From Martelella sp. NC20 (lineage in GTDB: Bacteria > Pseudomonadota > Alphaproteobacteria > Rhizobiales > Rhizobiaceae), in NCBI RefSeq assembly GCF_013459645.1, contig NZ_CP054861.1, forward strand, positions 911,001 through 975,000: 64,000 bases of DNA, written 5' to 3'. The number at the start of each line of letters is the position of its first letter. Position 1 is the first letter of the stretch. Shown piece by piece: positions 35,933 to 44,543 of the stretch. The notes under the pieces are model-generated. The model was not told the origin of the DNA and searched no databases. It saw only the letters and a program-made list of their open reading frames with translations. The position numbers and the translations under genes were made by a program.

Positions 35933-36493
35933 ATGCTCATGGAAAATCCCGCAATAACAGCTATCCGCGCCGAAGCCGGCAAACCCGTCGATCCGATCTT
36001 TGCCGACGTCACAGCCGCTTTGCGTCGCTGCGGCCTGCGCATTGGTGGCATCCTGCAGGAAGAGCATCCCGGCTTTGGCGGTGCACGCTCCGCCACGCGC
36101 CTGCGCAACCTTTCCGACGACACGCTGATACAGATTTCACAGGATCTCGGCCGCCATGCCCGCGGCTGCCGCCTCGATCCGGGTGCACTTGCCGAGGCGG
36201 CGCGCCGGCTTGAAGCTACGGTCGACACGGGTGTCGATCTTCTGATCCTCAACCACTTCGGCAAATCCAACGCGGAGGGCGCTGACCTGCGGCCCATCAT
36301 CGAGCGGGCGATCCTGGCCGGGGTGCTGGTGCTCACTGCGGTTCGTGGGGAATATGCCTCCGCCTGAGGACAATTCCACGACGGAATGGCGGCGTGGCTT
36401 CCGGCGGATGCAAGGGCGGTGCTCGCATGGTGCCGGGCGGCGCCGGGCCTGGCTCAGGTGCCTGCCGATGCGCTTGACACCGCCGAGCGCTCA
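35933..36493 (+). pseudogene. DUF2478 protein gene with in-frame TGA
   Basis: Codons 1-144 (35933-36367) carry the DUF2478 family core: ITAIRAEAGKPVDPIFADVTAALRRCGLRIGGILQ, ISQDLGRHARGCRLDPGALAEAARRLEA and ILNHFGKSNAEGADLRPII. A TGA at 36365 follows EYASA, and the same frame goes on as GQFHDGMAAWLPADARAVLAWCRAA, the usual C-terminal end of the family, where a Trp (TGG) is expected at the stop. It is likely a TGG to TGA change. DUF2478 proteins are P-loop-like and often found next to molybdenum genes, which fits the following mog. Confidence 0.6.
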
Positions 36494-36499
36494 ATGGTC

Positions 36500-37021
36500 A
36501 TGATCCGGATCGGCATTCTCACCATTTCCGACCGCGCGAGCCGTGGGGAGTATGAAGATGCGAGCGGCGATGCCATCGAAACCTGGCTCACGCGCACCAT
36601 CACCTCACCCTGGTCCTCCGACCGGCGTATCGTCCCCGATGGCATCGAGCCAGTCCGAAGCGCCCTGACCTCTCTTTGCGACAGGAATCATGCCGATCTC
36701 ATCCTCACCACCGGTGGCATGGGGCCGGCTCCCCGCGATCTGACCCCGGAGACGATGCAGATGGTGATCGAACGTGAACTGCCGGGCTTTGGCGAGCTCA
36801 TGCGTCGTGTCAGCCTGGAAACCGTGCCCACCGCCATCCTCTCGCGGCAGATGGCGGGCACTCGTGGACACACCCTGATCGTCAACCTGCCGGGCAAGCC
36901 CGCTTCAATCGATGTCTGCCTGGATGCCGTGTTCCCGGCGATCCCCTATCGCCTGGACCTGATCGGGGCGGGCCGGATCGAGACGGACCCGCATGTGTGC
37001 TGTGCCTTTCGGCCTTCTTGA
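36500..37021 (+). CDS. mog: MogA, molybdopterin adenylyltransferase
   Basis: 173 residues from ATG 36500 (MIRIGILTISDRASRGEYED). The signature is ILTTGGMGPAPRDLTPE, followed by SRQMAGTRGHTLIVNLPGKPASI. It activates molybdopterin by adenylation for molybdenum insertion, needed for nitrate reductase and other molybdoenzymes. The longer frame upstream is the tail of the DUF2478 pseudogene. Confidence 0.85.
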   Translation: MIRIGILTISDRASRGEYEDASGDAIETWLTRTITSPWSSDRRIVPDGIEPVRSALTSLCDRNHADLILTTGGMGPAPRDLTPETMQMVIERELPGFGELMRRVSLETVPTAILSRQMAGTRGHTLIVNLPGKPASIDVCLDAVFPAIPYRLDLIGAGRIETDPHVCCAFRPS

Positions 37022-37046
37022 GAACTCAGGTCGAGCGAGTATGTCG

Positions 37047-37415
37047 TCAAGAGGGTTTCTTGTTCACGCCATCGGTCGACGATGCCGCCGTATCGCGCAA
37101 CAGACGGGCAGCTTCAACCGCCTGGCTGGCGATTTCGTCGAACAAGAGTGCCATCTCCATGAAAACGGTGGGATCGCTCTCGCGGTCGGTGATTTCGTCG
37201 ATTTCGGCGAGGAACGATAGTTGCGCGGCAATCCAATCCCTCCGGTGGCGTGCCTCCCTCAATCCGTTCCTCAACTGATGACGGCTTTCGAGAGCGGAAA
37301 AGCGATCGAGCGCTTCGTCCAGTTTCGTCCGGCAGCGGCAATCCAGTTCCACGGAAGACAACACCCGGCGCAGCCGTGAAGCGACGTCGGAACGGTTTGG
37401 GCTATCGGCAGGCAT
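37047..37415 (-). CDS. Small ubi-cluster-linked protein, paralogue of the one at 21920
   Basis: 122 residues from ATG 37415. Features include VELDCRCRTKLDEALDRF, RHRRDWIAAQLSFLAEIDEI and VFMEMALLFDEIASQAVEAARLL. It is a predicted helical soluble protein with a CXC near the N-terminus. It aligns along its length with the frameshifted fourth gene of the ubiTUV operon (21920-21580), so each ubi cluster has one copy. I know no named family. Earlier in-frame starts (37499) are possible. Confidence 0.6.
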   Translation of the reverse strand: MPADSPNRSDVASRLRRVLSSVELDCRCRTKLDEALDRFSALESRHQLRNGLREARHRRDWIAAQLSFLAEIDEITDRESDPTVFMEMALLFDEIASQAVEAARLLRDTAASSTDGVNKKPS

Positions 37416-37546
37416 GGTCACGGCTCGATTCTCCCTCACCGGTTGGCCCATGTTGGCGTCGGTACTCTGCTTCTCGAAGCAATCCCGGAAGGATAACAAC
37501 CCGAGTGGGAGGGACGTTGATGTAGCGCAAGCTCGGAAGAAAACAT

Positions 37547-37954
37547 ATGTGTCAAGCGTGGCGTCGTATGAAGAACCAGCTCAACGGCAAGCGCCAGCCT
37601 CGGTCTCTTCTGTCCGGCCTGGTCTTCTGCGGCTGTTGCGGCGGTCCCTATTCGCTGCGCGGTGCAGGCCGCTTCGCCTGCTCCAACCACATCAGCAAGG
37701 GAACCTGCCCCAACAGCCGAACCATCCGGCAGGATGAACTGGAGAGCCGTGTGCTCTCTGGTCTCAGGGACCACATGATGGCACCGGAGATCGCCGCCGA
37801 GGTGATGCGCGCCTATAGAGAGGCGCAACGCACTCGGCTTTCCCATCCCGTTGCCCGTGCGGTCGCCCAAGGCATGCTGGAGCTCTTGCGCCGGGCCGAT
37901 CATGATTTTTCAGAGATGAAGCCTCGGAATCCGCACGCGTTCTTACAGCCCTGA
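37547..37954 (+). pseudogene. Serine recombinase fragment (zinc-ribbon region)
   Basis: Only the zinc-ribbon part of a large serine recombinase is left: KNQLNGKRQPRSLLSGLVFCGCC, RFACSNHISKGTCPNSRTIRQDELE, VLSGLRDHMMAPEIAAEVMRAY. After about codon 90 the sequence departs from the family. It is nearly identical over 245 bases to part of the intact recombinase at 58884. Confidence 0.8.
37572..37816 (+). repeat. 245-base direct repeat, copy A
   Basis: Matches 59806-60050 in the same orientation, with only scattered substitutions over 245 bases. Both encode the recombinase zinc-ribbon region. Together they bracket the 22-kb accessory segment. Confidence 0.85.
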
Positions 37955-38174
37955 GCGGAGAGGCTCTTGTTCGCTACAGGCAAGTTCTCGATTTTCTAAT
38001 CATGAATGTGGGCTCGATTAATCCTTCGCTATGGAAGGACTTTGTTGGCGTGATCCTGCGGGTCATTGCCGCATCAGCATCGTGCCGCTGAGCGGTCCCA
38101 TTGGTACATTATCTCTCTGTTTTTGCGTGATGATTCTGGTGTGGGGCACCCGATTCTGCTAGGGTTTGCTCATC

Positions 38175-39796
38175 ATGACGAGCCCTGCCGAACACCCCGC
38201 TGACGAACTTGGGGCGCTGCGCGCGATCATCGCCGCGCAGGCCAGTCATATCCAGGAGCTCTCCCGATCCAACCGCGCCTATGAAGCGCTGATCGATGCC
38301 CTGCGGGTTCAGATCGTGCGGCTCAAAAAGCAGAAGTTCGGCGCCTCCTCCGAGAAGGTGACGCGCAATATCGAGCAGCTCGAGCTGGCCCTGGAGGGAC
38401 TGGAGGTCGCAAGGGCCGCGATCGACAAGAGCGCAGGTGACGACGAGACCGCTGCGCCGCCACAGAACACCTCTTCTCCCCGCCGACGCGGCAAGCCGGT
38501 TCTGAGCAAGCATGTTCTCGCGGAACGCTGCACCCTCGATCCCGGCTCAGAGTGCCCCGACTGCGGCGGCGCGTTGCGCCTGGTGGGCGAAGACGTTTCC
38601 GAGATCCTCGACCTGGTTGCCGCGCAGCTCAAACGCATTGAGATCGCCCGGCCCAGGAAGTCGTGCCGCAAGTGCGAGACCATGGTCCAGACGCCGGCCC
38701 CGGCCCGTCCGGTGCCCCGGGGCATGGCCGGCCCCGGTCTTTTGTCCCACATCCTTGTCAGCAAGTATGACGACCACCTGCCACTCTATCGCCAGGGGGA
38801 GATCTTTGACCGCATGGGCGCCGATATTCCGCGTTCCACCCTGATCGACTGGTGCGGCCAGGCGGTTGGCGTGCTCAAGCCCCTGGTCTCCCGTATTCGT
38901 GACCATGTCTTTGCCGCAGATCGGCTCCATGCCGACGATACCCCCATTCGGGTTCTCGATCCCAAGGTGGCGATGGCTTCGGGTGGCGCCAGACGCGCAG
39001 TCAAGCAGGGGCGCATCTGGGTCTATGTCCGGGACGACACTCCCTTTGCAGGCGACGACCCGCCGGCGATCACCTATCTGTTCTCGCCCGACCGCAAGGG
39101 CGAACATCCACAATCGCACCTGGCCGGGTTCTCGGGAATCCTGCAGGCCGATGCCTATTCAGGGTTCGGACAGTTCTACAAACCCGACCCCATGACTGGT
39201 AAGCAGCGGATCCGCGAGGCGTCGTGCTGGGCGCATCTTCGACGCGACTTCCACGACGAATGGACGTCGAGCAAATCCCCCATTGCGCTCGAAGCCATCA
39301 ATCGCATCGGCGTGCTCTACGACATCGAGCGGCGCATCACCGGATGTTCGGCCCGGGAACGTCTGGCTGTCCGGCAGACCGAGAGCAGGCCGGGCGCCGA
39401 TGCCTTCAAGCGCTTCGCCGAGGATCAGCTCCAGCGCATCTCGGGAAAGAGCGACGTTGCCAAGGCCTTCCGCTATGCCCTTAAGCGCTGGGCTTCCTTT
39501 ACCCTGTTCCTCGAAGATGGGCGCGTGGCGATCGACAACAATCCTGCCGAGCGCGCCATCAGGCCCATTGCAATCGGAAGAAAGAACTTCCTGTTCGCCG
39601 GCTCCGATGCAGGTGGGGAAACGCTCGCCGATGCGATGACCATCATCGAGACGGCAAAGCTCCACGACCTCAATCCGTAGGCTTACCTCACCGATATCCT
39701 CGCCGCATCAATGATCACAAGATAAACGCGCTCGATGAGCTGCTGCCCTGGAACTGGCGACCGGCCGACGCCAGTCCAATCGTTGCTGCGGCCTAA
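38175..39796 (+). pseudogene. IS66 TnpC transposase with nonsense and frameshift
   Basis: 504 codons from MTSPAEHPADELGAL: leucine-zipper-like N-terminus, IVRLKKQKFGASSEKV, zinc-binding CPDCGGALRLVGEDVSEIL, and DDE blocks LHADDTPIRVLDP, GILQADAYSGFGQFY, CWAHLRRDFHD and DNNPAERAIRPIAIGRKNFLFAGSDAGGE. A TAG at 39678-39680 replaces the usual Gln in LNDVDPQAYL. One base later in the tail is missing, and the remainder (RRINDHKINALDELLPWNW) is in the next frame, ending at about 39796. The companion genes tnpA and tnpB are absent. Confidence 0.8.
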
Positions 39797-39829
39797 ACCG
39801 GCCGATTACCATAAAATGCGAGAGGCAAG

Positions 39830-40555
39830 CTATTCCGCCAGCCACTCGCTGTAGGCTTGAATATCGATCATTGGAACAGTGCCGCTAAACTGAAGCTGCG
39901 ATATCAACTTAAACAAAAACGCAGTGGCCGGTTTTCCACCGGTATGCATGACATACTCTGACAAAACTTCGTCCGCATGGAAAAAGCCGTGTCCGGCTAC
40001 GCAACCGAAGTCGATCATCCCCTCTTCCTGATCCTGTTTCAACGCGTCAACGAGACTATCTCCGAGTCCAGGCTTCCAATCACTTTCAAAGGTCAGCAGT
40101 CCACCATAGATCGGGATGAGCGGCTTCGCGGGATACGTGCCTCCTGCGTGCGGTATCGGCAGACTCGTTCGATGAAGCGCTCGCACGCTCCGAACCTTTT
40201 CCTGCGCGTACTGGACATGTTTGCCATTGGCCGACTGTTTCGCCTCGAAAACCGCATAGACGCTTTCCGCAGGAACTATAACTTCGCCCTCGTAGTGAAA
40301 AATGAATGGCGAGTATTGGCGATCATATATGACAACATCAATCTGCTGACTGATTGTGCCTTTGCTGTCCACGACATGCGCCTTGTCCGATTTGTAGCGC
40401 GCCGGAAGATAGGTATTGAAAAGCTCATTCCAAACCCGTTCACTTGCGTCTCCCTTGGACACTGGGTGCGGCATTGCTTTGCGAATTGTTTCAAGGCGAT
40501 TTTGAATATCGTCGTGCAAGCCTGAAAGCACATCCTTCAGCGACCATTCGCTCAT
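39830..40555 (-). CDS. DUF6602 protein, candidate PD-(D/E)XK nuclease effector
   Basis: 241 residues, last gene of the CBASS operon, overlapping cap3 by 4 bases. The region ERVWNELFNTYLPARY, QIDVVIYD, ESVYAVFEAKQS (residues about 39-108) has the E...D...EXK order of PD-(D/E)XK nucleases: candidate metal ligands Glu44, Asp73, Glu104 and Lys106. I relate it to the DUF6602 family, of which I recall no established activity. The remaining ~130 residues are unassigned and could hold a ligand-binding part. No other effector gene is found beside the CD-NTase, so it is the best effector candidate. Confidence 0.65.
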   Translation of the reverse strand: MSEWSLKDVLSGLHDDIQNRLETIRKAMPHPVSKGDASERVWNELFNTYLPARYKSDKAHVVDSKGTISQQIDVVIYDRQYSPFIFHYEGEVIVPAESVYAVFEAKQSANGKHVQYAQEKVRSVRALHRTSLPIPHAGGTYPAKPLIPIYGGLLTFESDWKPGLGDSLVDALKQDQEEGMIDFGCVAGHGFFHADEVLSEYVMHTGGKPATAFLFKLISQLQFSGTVPMIDIQAYSEWLAE

Positions 40556-41070
40556 CTCTCATCCTCCTGGCTGCTTCCCGCGGCGTTACCCTCGGCATCT
40601 TCAATCTCAATCTCGCAATTCAACTTATGCCCCGAAGCAAGATAGGTCGTAGCGCCGATGTGAAACCGGGCATCTCCGCCAAGCTTCACGATGATCAACA
40701 CAAGGAAATTAACCGCCTCGCCCTGATCAGCGAGGAGTTGATACATGGTGGTCTCGTCCCGAAGGCTCGGCAGAGCCGGTACATTCGGATGGGAGTGCCA
40801 TTCGCCCAGGTAGTTGAACCGTTCCGGATTGCCGCCGAATTTCATGTGCAGCGCCAGGATTTCCCTGCGTGCGGTTCCACCGCGACGATTGAACGTCGCC
40901 GCCGTCCCACCGAAGAAACGCTGGCGCGTTGCTTCCGCGACGCGGAAGTCCCCTTCCGAAACCTGCTCGCCAAAGAGCACGCCGCCTATTTCCTTGCGCC
41001 CCGCCTTCTTGAGATCGGAAGCCCAGCGTTCAATCATGGTCTTCGGAATCCGCAGTTTCACCGCTTGCAC
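40552..41070 (-). CDS. cap3: Cap3, JAB/JAMM deconjugating protease of type II CBASS
   Basis: 172 residues. The JAMM zinc site is visible: Glu28 (KEIGGVLFG), His92 and His94 (GEWHSHPN), Ser102 and Asp105 (SLRDE). Cap3 cleaves CD-NTase conjugates made by Cap2. The start overlaps the cap2 end by 41 bases (a second Met is 33 bases in) and its own stop overlaps the DUF6602 start by 4 bases. Confidence 0.9.
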   Translation of the reverse strand: MQAVKLRIPKTMIERWASDLKKAGRKEIGGVLFGEQVSEGDFRVAEATRQRFFGGTAATFNRRGGTARREILALHMKFGGNPERFNYLGEWHSHPNVPALPSLRDETTMYQLLADQGEAVNFLVLIIVKLGGDARFHIGATTYLASGHKLNCEIEIEDAEGNAAGSSQEDER

Positions 41071-42757
41071 CCTGAAATAAGGATTTGATGAAGTCCGATT
41101 CTACAGCGGCTTCGGAATCTGGGGATATTGTGCTTCGGACGGGAGCATCAGCGATGATGGGGCGCGCATCAAACGGGCCGTCAAACAGCCACCCCCGCTT
41201 CAACCCCACGAGATAGGCATGTGCATCATATTCCGATGGCTCGGTGTCGCTCAGCGTATCGAGTGCAAAGGCGCTGATATGGGCAGCGAATACTGATACA
41301 TCGGCATCTGTTGCCTGCATTGGCGCGGCGTCGCCGAGGGAACCGTCATAACCGCGCCCTGTCGCAACCGGTGGCGTCTCATCGCTGATCTCGTAATACT
41401 GGTTGATTACTGCGCGAATATCATAAGGCGAAGGATCCTTGTTGACCCTCGCCCTCGCCATTTCACCGCCGACGCCACCGGCGTAAACAGCTCCCCATAG
41501 CAACGAACGATTGTGGCGCAGACTCAGGCCGGCCAGGTGATTGAATACGTCCGGATTGGCGGTGACATCGATGATGACATCACAGGAAGCGAGCGCCTGG
41601 TTAACATTCGCGGCTTCCTGTGACGAAACCTGTGCGCCAATCGCACTTCTCCAAACATCGACCTCAACGTCGCGACCAATGAGGCGCAGCCGATGCGCCG
41701 TCAGCTCTACCTTGTGACGTCCTACATCCCGCCAGTCACCGTCATGACGTTGCAGATTACCGAAGTGCAATATGTCGCCATCGACTAGTTCAAACTGGCG
41801 AACGCCTGACCTTGCAAGTGAGACAGCAATCTTGGAGCCGAGCGACCCGAGCCCGACAATCCCGACCTTCTTATTCCCGATATCAGCTAATGTGAGGCCC
41901 GATCGATCACCGTCGAATGGGGCAAGGACGGTTGTAAACGTCATGAGGTCATCATCATTCGCAAAATGGCAGAGCAACGTAAGCCCGCCCTCCGACCCGC
42001 GAAGCACAACCGCCCAATGCGCATCTTCCGCCATGGAGAGCCGATCACCGAGCAGATCGACCAACTTCTTGAACGTCTTGATCTTCTTCAGCACCGTGGT
42101 CGGTGTATCCGTTGCGAAGACAGCACCCTCCTTTACAACACAGGTTTTTCGAAGCGCATCGGGCGTAAGGCTTTGTTTTTCGCCATTCGCCTTGCCGCAT
42201 ATCGAAAGAATATGCGCCATGAATGTCCGACCGCTGTAGGAGTCGATGCCGATCTCCAGCGGCAGTCCATCAATGTTGTCATCCGCCAAAAAAAGGCGCG
42301 CCAATGGGCCGACATAGAATCGTGTCACCTCGGACCGCAGAGCCAATGTTGCCGGGAAATCATGCGCTGACGGCGCGCGGACCGCAGCTCCGTCGTCATC
42401 CGGCGCCTCAGTTTCAAGGAGCCGCCTTGCGCTTTCGATCATCATTGCGCCGGTTACGTCCGGCGTCCAATTGTCGTTGCGGATTTCGAGGCAGAGATCT
42501 CCACCGGCACCGTATTGATGACCGGAAAGCCGGGCGTCGCCGTCGGCAGGAACAATGCTCGGTGGCGATGCGGGGAACGTATTGTGATAGGTCAACCGGA
42601 GAGGATAATTCCCGCGCGCGATCACGATTTCGAAGCCAAGCGTCAATCGCAATTGCTCATCCACGGACCAAACCGGGTTTTGAAACCAGTCCGCGTCAAG
42701 CGCTTCAATGGCTTCGCGTTCAACTCGCAATCGCGTCTGGTCGGTCAGCCACCACAT
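41030..42757 (-). CDS. cap2: Cap2, E2-E1 ubiquitin-like conjugation enzyme of type II CBASS
   Basis: 575 residues from ATG 42757 (MWWLTDQTRL). Residues about 1-120 are an E2-like fold with YPLRLTYHNTFPASPPSIVP and the presumed catalytic Cys89 (GGDLCLEIRNDNWTPDVTG). Residues about 290-560 are a ThiF/E1 domain with the ATP loop GLGSLGS (302-308), DGDILHFGNLQRHDGDWRDVG and DVIIDVTANPDVFNHLA. Cap2 conjugates the C-terminus of the CD-NTase to a target, boosting its activity. It starts 4 bases after the CD-NTase stop. Confidence 0.92.
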   Translation of the reverse strand: MWWLTDQTRLRVEREAIEALDADWFQNPVWSVDEQLRLTLGFEIVIARGNYPLRLTYHNTFPASPPSIVPADGDARLSGHQYGAGGDLCLEIRNDNWTPDVTGAMMIESARRLLETEAPDDDGAAVRAPSAHDFPATLALRSEVTRFYVGPLARLFLADDNIDGLPLEIGIDSYSGRTFMAHILSICGKANGEKQSLTPDALRKTCVVKEGAVFATDTPTTVLKKIKTFKKLVDLLGDRLSMAEDAHWAVVLRGSEGGLTLLCHFANDDDLMTFTTVLAPFDGDRSGLTLADIGNKKVGIVGLGSLGSKIAVSLARSGVRQFELVDGDILHFGNLQRHDGDWRDVGRHKVELTAHRLRLIGRDVEVDVWRSAIGAQVSSQEAANVNQALASCDVIIDVTANPDVFNHLAGLSLRHNRSLLWGAVYAGGVGGEMARARVNKDPSPYDIRAVINQYYEISDETPPVATGRGYDGSLGDAAPMQATDADVSVFAAHISAFALDTLSDTEPSEYDAHAYLVGLKRGWLFDGPFDARPIIADAPVRSTISPDSEAAVESDFIKSLFQGASGETADSEDHD

Positions 42758-42761
42758 AAGC

Positions 42762-43775
42762 CTATGCGAACTTCGCTGGCCGTGTTGACGGCGCCGCCTG
42801 CGCACCCGTGAAGCTCAAGGGAGACATCGCGGCAGCAGCGCTTTTCGTGGATAGCCCGGATTTTTTCGGTTTGGGAAACCGATCACCGAAGATCCGACGC
42901 CAATAATCCGTGGCCTTGTCTTGATCATCCGCAGCCAGCGCTTTGGCGGCGTCGTTACGGTGCTTTTCGATCTTGTCGTAGTAGGCGCAGAATTCTTCGT
43001 TCGTCACTCCGGCAAGTATGTCGCCTCCCGGCACAGCCGGATCGTCGAGAAACGGGCATGTCCCAAACATCCGATCGTTAGCATAGGCGTCAAGAAATGA
43101 CTGACACCAATCATGAAAGAGCTGGCCGTAGTTTGTCTCGGTCTCACTGATGTGCGGTGCGATGAGGGTTTCGAGCGCAAAACTCTTTGGATGCCGGGAC
43201 ATGGTCTTGTTCTGGCGACGCGCCCACTTCGCCATGCGCGTCATTGGATTAAACCGGCCCGAACAACGTTCGTTCTGCGCTGCCGACCAATCCGTGTGCT
43301 CTTCCGGGTCTGTCTTGTACCATTCCCCGGTATTGCGATTACCGATCCGAAAAAGGTTGTCCTCCTGCCGATCGAGCAGAATCGAGACGTCAAGGTCTGC
43401 CTTGTTCATCGATAGAGCGATCGAGCACCTGTTCCGCTTGATCGAAGTGATACCGAGCTCATCCCGAGCCCGATTCAATGCGGCATACAGCTCATCCATG
43501 AGCTCTACCGGATCAGAATCCCATGGAGTGCCATCAACAACGGCATAAAGGTCCACATCAGGTCGCTCGGTCGAGCCGTTTTTTGTTCGTGGCCGAATGG
43601 CGGTGTAACGTTTGTAAGAGCCCCCCAAAAAGACCCGCTTCACCCTGTCTTTGAACTCGTCGTCTTTGAGCAACGCCGCCCGCACCGACGTGTGAGCGCT
43701 CTTGCAGTTCGACAAAGTCGTCTCGCTCGGAGTGATGTCCTTGATGAACTCGGCAAATCTGGCATTCGGCGTCAT
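42762..43775 (-). CDS. CD-NTase (SMODS), cyclic oligonucleotide synthase of CBASS
   Basis: 337 residues, full length. The nucleotidyltransferase motif is VFLGGSYKRYTAIRP (Gly51-Gly52-Ser53), with Asp73 and Asp75 (PDVDLY) and the third acid in ADLDVSILL (about Asp129). NPMTRMAKWARRQN and KSFALETLIAPHI follow in the C-terminal helical domain. The tail is Ala/Pro-rich and ends KFA, plausibly exposed for Cap2 conjugation. Product nucleotide cannot be told. First gene of the operon; no effector gene precedes it. Confidence 0.92.
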   Translation of the reverse strand: MTPNARFAEFIKDITPSETTLSNCKSAHTSVRAALLKDDEFKDRVKRVFLGGSYKRYTAIRPRTKNGSTERPDVDLYAVVDGTPWDSDPVELMDELYAALNRARDELGITSIKRNRCSIALSMNKADLDVSILLDRQEDNLFRIGNRNTGEWYKTDPEEHTDWSAAQNERCSGRFNPMTRMAKWARRQNKTMSRHPKSFALETLIAPHISETETNYGQLFHDWCQSFLDAYANDRMFGTCPFLDDPAVPGGDILAGVTNEEFCAYYDKIEKHRNDAAKALAADDQDKATDYWRRIFGDRFPKPKKSGLSTKSAAAAMSPLSFTGAQAAPSTRPAKFA

Positions 43776-44167
43776 AGCGGCCTCGGTGTTCAGCTTATGT
43801 TCTCAACATCTAGCACTCTATGCAGTCGAATGCCAAGCTCGAATTTCACCATATCTAGCAACATCACCAAAATAATACCACAATATATCGAATACTTCGT
43901 CTTCCCATCTCGCTGTCAACCGCTAAGCGCGCGGCTGCTGGACATACGTCCGATTTCCGACAAGGGATCCTTTCGCGCCACTCAGTTAATATCTGCTGGG
44001 CGGCGGCCCTATGCACAAGGCTACCAGCTTTATAGCTGTTCCCGATGTCGCTTTCATTCCGCTCCTGGACGAGCCGGAACCGGCAAGGTTCGGAGTAGTT
44101 TGGTCACCCATAACTCCGCGAGAGCACTTCGGAACTTGTTCGAAATCGCGCGGAAACAGGCCACGAT
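43776..44167. other. CBASS upstream region, no gene
   Basis: The plus-strand frame 43692-44171 has poor coding character and partly overlaps the CD-NTase gene. A/T content rises compared with neighbours. It should hold the CBASS promoter; TTGGCA and TAGATG, 18 bases apart on the minus strand around 43836-43805, are possible -35 and -10 boxes. Confidence 0.35.
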
Positions 44168-44392
44168 CTAAGGTGACGTCGCCCGCCTAGCTTTGGCGAA
44201 ACCGCGATCTGTGGCGATGAAGCGCTCCAGCATCGGCACGATGAGCTTCACGGGATCGGCGACGGGCTGGCCGGTTTCACGGGCCAGCACCTCGGCATAG
44301 GCGACCAGATCGCGGTGAAGCGGCGCAGGCAGTTCCACCGTCACCTTCACCGGCTTGTCGTCGGGCAGCGGCCCGAGTTTCAGTTTCGTCAT
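44168..44392 (-). CDS. DUF2274 protein
   Basis: 74 residues (MTKLKLGPLPDDKPVKVTVELPAPLHRDLVAYAEVLA... IVPMLERFIATDRGFAKAR). DUF2274 proteins have a ribbon-helix-helix-like look and are usually found at the end of Trb-type conjugation loci in alpha- and gammaproteobacterial integrative elements. Here the conjugation genes are absent, so it is an ICE remnant. Confidence 0.75.
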   Translation of the reverse strand: MTKLKLGPLPDDKPVKVTVELPAPLHRDLVAYAEVLARETGQPVADPVKLIVPMLERFIATDRGFAKARRATSP

Positions 44393-44543
44393 GATCAACC
44401 TCTTGCCGGCTCGAATACCAGATCATATGCCGCCATCGGGACTATGCCGTGTTTCGTGTGCATCTTCTTCCTTTCCATGGTATTTTGGAGTTGTCGGTCG
44501 GCATAGTCCGGTTCAGCCGGGCTCGACCGGCGGAGCTATTCCG

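Noticed and set aside
36365..36367. TGA read as Trp in the DUF2478 gene (alternative code)
   Set aside because: TGA is the normal stop of most intact genes in the window.
43692..44171. Plus-strand 159-codon frame upstream of CBASS as missing effector
   Set aside because: Ser/Arg-rich, no membrane segments or motif, and it overlaps the CD-NTase gene antisense.
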